Of a DNA stretch of 64,000 nt, positions 62,297-64,000 are shown piece after piece. Under the pieces are notes generated by a model. The model saw nothing but the letters and a program-made list of their open reading frames with translations, had not been told where the DNA came from and did not search any database. The stretch comes from Allacma fusca (Eukaryota; Arthropoda; Collembola; Symphypleona; Sminthuridae): positions 4,340,001 to 4,404,000 of the forward strand of contig OX359246.1 in the NCBI GenBank assembly GCA_947179485.1, given 5' to 3'. Each line of letters starts with the position of its first letter. Position 1 is the stretch's first letter. The translations under genes were made by a program, and so were the position numbers.

Positions 62297-63317
62297 TTTT
62301 CACAAGCCGGAATGTGTATTATGTGTATTGAATGTTGATTTGCTCGTGAAGTGTAATCGACGTGTAAAGTTAGAATAAAAAAAATTGTTAAAAATATTTG
62401 ATTATGTTATCACTTATTTATTATTATAGATATAAACAGCAGAACGATGAAAAAACAAAGTTATTGTTATACTTCATATATTTCTGCACAATTGTTAGAA
62501 GAGTCATACTTTATATTTTCAGAACATTTGTGCACAATTTCTAACACCGGAAATTATTTTGAGCTTTGCCCAAGATTGTCTGTTCAATTATGGGCAAAAT
62601 CATTTTGCCCACATTTGTCAACCACATTTCCAATCGGGGTGTAACTGCGTCGACGATGGATGGAGATATCGTAATGACTGGATCCTGGAATGTTTTCAAT
62701 TCATGCTATGTCCGACTGATCACATGGGAAACAATAAAAATTGCTCAAAAGCACCCCGAGTAATATCGAATAGCTATTACACAGTCCCCGGTGAATCGAG
62801 CGAATTCTTCCGTGAGATCACAAAGGTTCTGGTTGAAACTGATATACATTACGTATTTTGCATTGGGAATTTTGGCAAGGCTTGCAACACCACTGGTTCT
62901 CCTGGTAACTTCGAAGAGTTCATAGGAGTTGGTCTAACCACCATCTACGACGAGTATCAAACGTTATCGAGTGCTGGACCAGATCCAACTGGGAAATTGA
63001 TTAAGCCTGACATCTGTGCCCCTGCTGATGTGGTAATGACTGCGCACTACGAATTTGACAACGACTTTATTGACATCGCGACTGGCACTAGTCTTTCCAC
63101 TCCAATTGTGGGTGGTGTGATTGCTCTGATGGTACAGAAAAATCCTAAACTATCTCAGACAGACGTCAAGAAAATTCTTTTTAATTCTACTACCCCAGCA
63201 GTTATTGGTGTAGAAAACATTTGTGGAGATACTCCAAACGACCAGATACCAAATAATAGAATTGGATGGGGTGTTATCAATGCGTTGAGCGCTATACAGA
63301 ATGTACCTGAACCATGA

Positions 63318-64000
63318 TTCATAAATAAAATTAATGAACTTGATCTTTGGATTGCATTATATTGTAGTAAGTTCCAGAATTACATGAACAACATGCAGTG
63401 GTATTTTAGAGTGGCATCTATAATGTTTTGCATGAGTTCGTTTGCACGTTGCTTGTAAAGGCTCTCTGTGAAGATTTTTATAGGAAAAATCTTTATTCAT
63501 AGGAAGTAGAGCTTCCTTCGGGTTTCCGAAATCCCGAAGTTCCGTGTTCGGAAACGGAACGGAACAATTTCGGAACATTCTCTTTGGTTCCGTCATTGAA
63601 TCGGGACAAAACCGGAACATGAGCACTTGTACCGATAATATTGGGACCGGGACGGTTCAGAGCATCGGTACGAAAAATGTCCCATATAATTTATGTCATC
63701 GGAAAGCGGAATTGTTCTGTTCCGTTCCGAACCGATCCCGGTACAATTTCTGAAGTGTCGCGCCATCGTTCAACTAGAATGGAAACACATTTCTTATCGC
63801 ACTGGCTTGTGAGCAGTTTTTTGCCAAAATAACGAAATTGGATGACCACAGATTTAATTTACGCAAATGCTTATATGTAATGCGAGTATCGTTTTCCATG
63901 AAAATCAACACAATAACTAATTTTGTTTAATAAACATGGGCATGGGCGATTTTTCTCGAAATGATAATTCTGAAATCGAAATTATTAGCAGTAATGAAGC
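63318..64000. other. 3' flank of the protease gene with repeat remnants
   Basis: AATAAA lies 8 bp after the protease stop (63324). The stretch 63330-63510 is the second copy of the dispersed repeat at 7628-7805. At 63515-63765 many CGGAAC/GTTCCG motifs mark a degraded transposon with repetitive ends. At 63936 an ATG opens a frame (Met-Gly-Met-Gly-Asp-Phe-Ser-Arg) that is still open at the window end and could be the start of a gene beyond it. Confidence 0.45.

Larger units (their letters stand above)
57067..62638. mobile_element. Two-gene DNA transposon (Tnp2-like plus BEN) inside the protease gene
   Basis: The ends are CCCGATTGGAAAT at 57067 and its complement ending at 62638; a GT dinucleotide is repeated on both sides (57065-57066, 62639-62640). 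Multiple TTGTGCACA palindromes lie just inside both ends (for example 57091, 57142, 62528), likely transposase-binding sites. A minus-strand BEN gene and a plus-strand transposase diverge from a shared 390-bp region. A 2-bp duplication fits CACTA/EnSpm-like elements better than hAT. The transposase is frameshifted, the BEN gene is not. Confidence 0.8.
56259..63317 (+). pseudogene. Secreted subtilisin-family (S8) protease gene split by a transposon
   Basis: Coding parts are 56259-57066 and 62639-63317. The product has a signal peptide (Ile-Val-Ile-Val-Leu-Leu-Gln-Phe), an I9-type propeptide, then the catalytic domain with Asp in Gly-Ile-Ile-Asp-Ser-Gly (about residue 207), His in Ser-Gly-His-Gly-Thr-Ala (about 246), the oxyanion Asn in Ile-Gly-Asn-Phe-Gly, and Ser in Gly-Thr-Ser-Leu-Ser-Thr-Pro. 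The first motif has Asp-Ser-Gly instead of the usual Asp-Thr-Gly. No introns are seen. A 5572-bp transposon sits between. Removing it with one copy of the GT repeat leaves the frame intact through a Trp-Met-Ala-Cys motif. The gene was therefore sound when hit; now the first part runs into a stop at 57275 and lacks its Ser. Confidence 0.8.

Overview
The window looks like AT-rich nuclear DNA of an animal, most likely an arthropod. Short GT-AG introns are common, protease gene remnants have arthropod-like features, and the rest is a dense mosaic of DNA transposons. I cannot name the species; a springtail or a crustacean would fit, but that is a guess.

The centrepiece is a complete Polinton/Maverick (adintovirus-like) element at 22649-47495 (24.8 kb). 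It starts AG and ends CT, has long imperfect terminal inverted repeats, and is bounded by a perfect 6-bp duplication, GTTCGC. It carries the full Polinton core: protein-primed family B DNA polymerase, Ulp1/adenain-type cysteine protease, major capsid protein (one 61-nt intron), penton/minor capsid protein, a basic core-like protein, a retroviral-type integrase and a packaging ATPase. The capsid/integrase/ATPase block lies on the minus strand with start and stop codons overlapping or only a few bases apart. It also carries unusual cargo, mostly with introns: a PIF1-like helicase, a two-BIR inhibitor-of-apoptosis-like protein, a RING-H2-like zinc protein, a single-pass membrane protein with an FPPPP tail motif, a JmjC-like protein that seems to lack its metal ligands, a small membrane protein and an unrecognised 215-residue protein. 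Two in-frame stops (polymerase upstream region, JmjC-like gene) suggest early decay. The Polinton sits inside a decayed hAT transposase copy, whose second copy lies at 3310-4935.

Left of it (1-22648) are several non-autonomous hAT-type elements, some nested three deep; a 5967-bp element at 9591-15557 with a Tnp2-like transposase and an intact five-exon DUF4806-type partner gene; and a trypsin-like serine protease pseudogene (17254-20710) with transposons in its intron.

Right of it (47496-64000) lies a roughly 0.9-kb tandem duplication whose second unit is broken by a hAT element that itself contains another hAT element. Next come an AT-rich hAT element full of 40-bp tandem repeats and a secreted subtilisin-family (S8) protease gene cut in two by a 5572-bp transposon. 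That transposon carries a frameshifted Tnp2-like transposase and a divergently transcribed, intact seven-exon BEN-domain gene.

Coding calls rest on reading frames, motif recognition and splice-phase bookkeeping only; no database search was possible.
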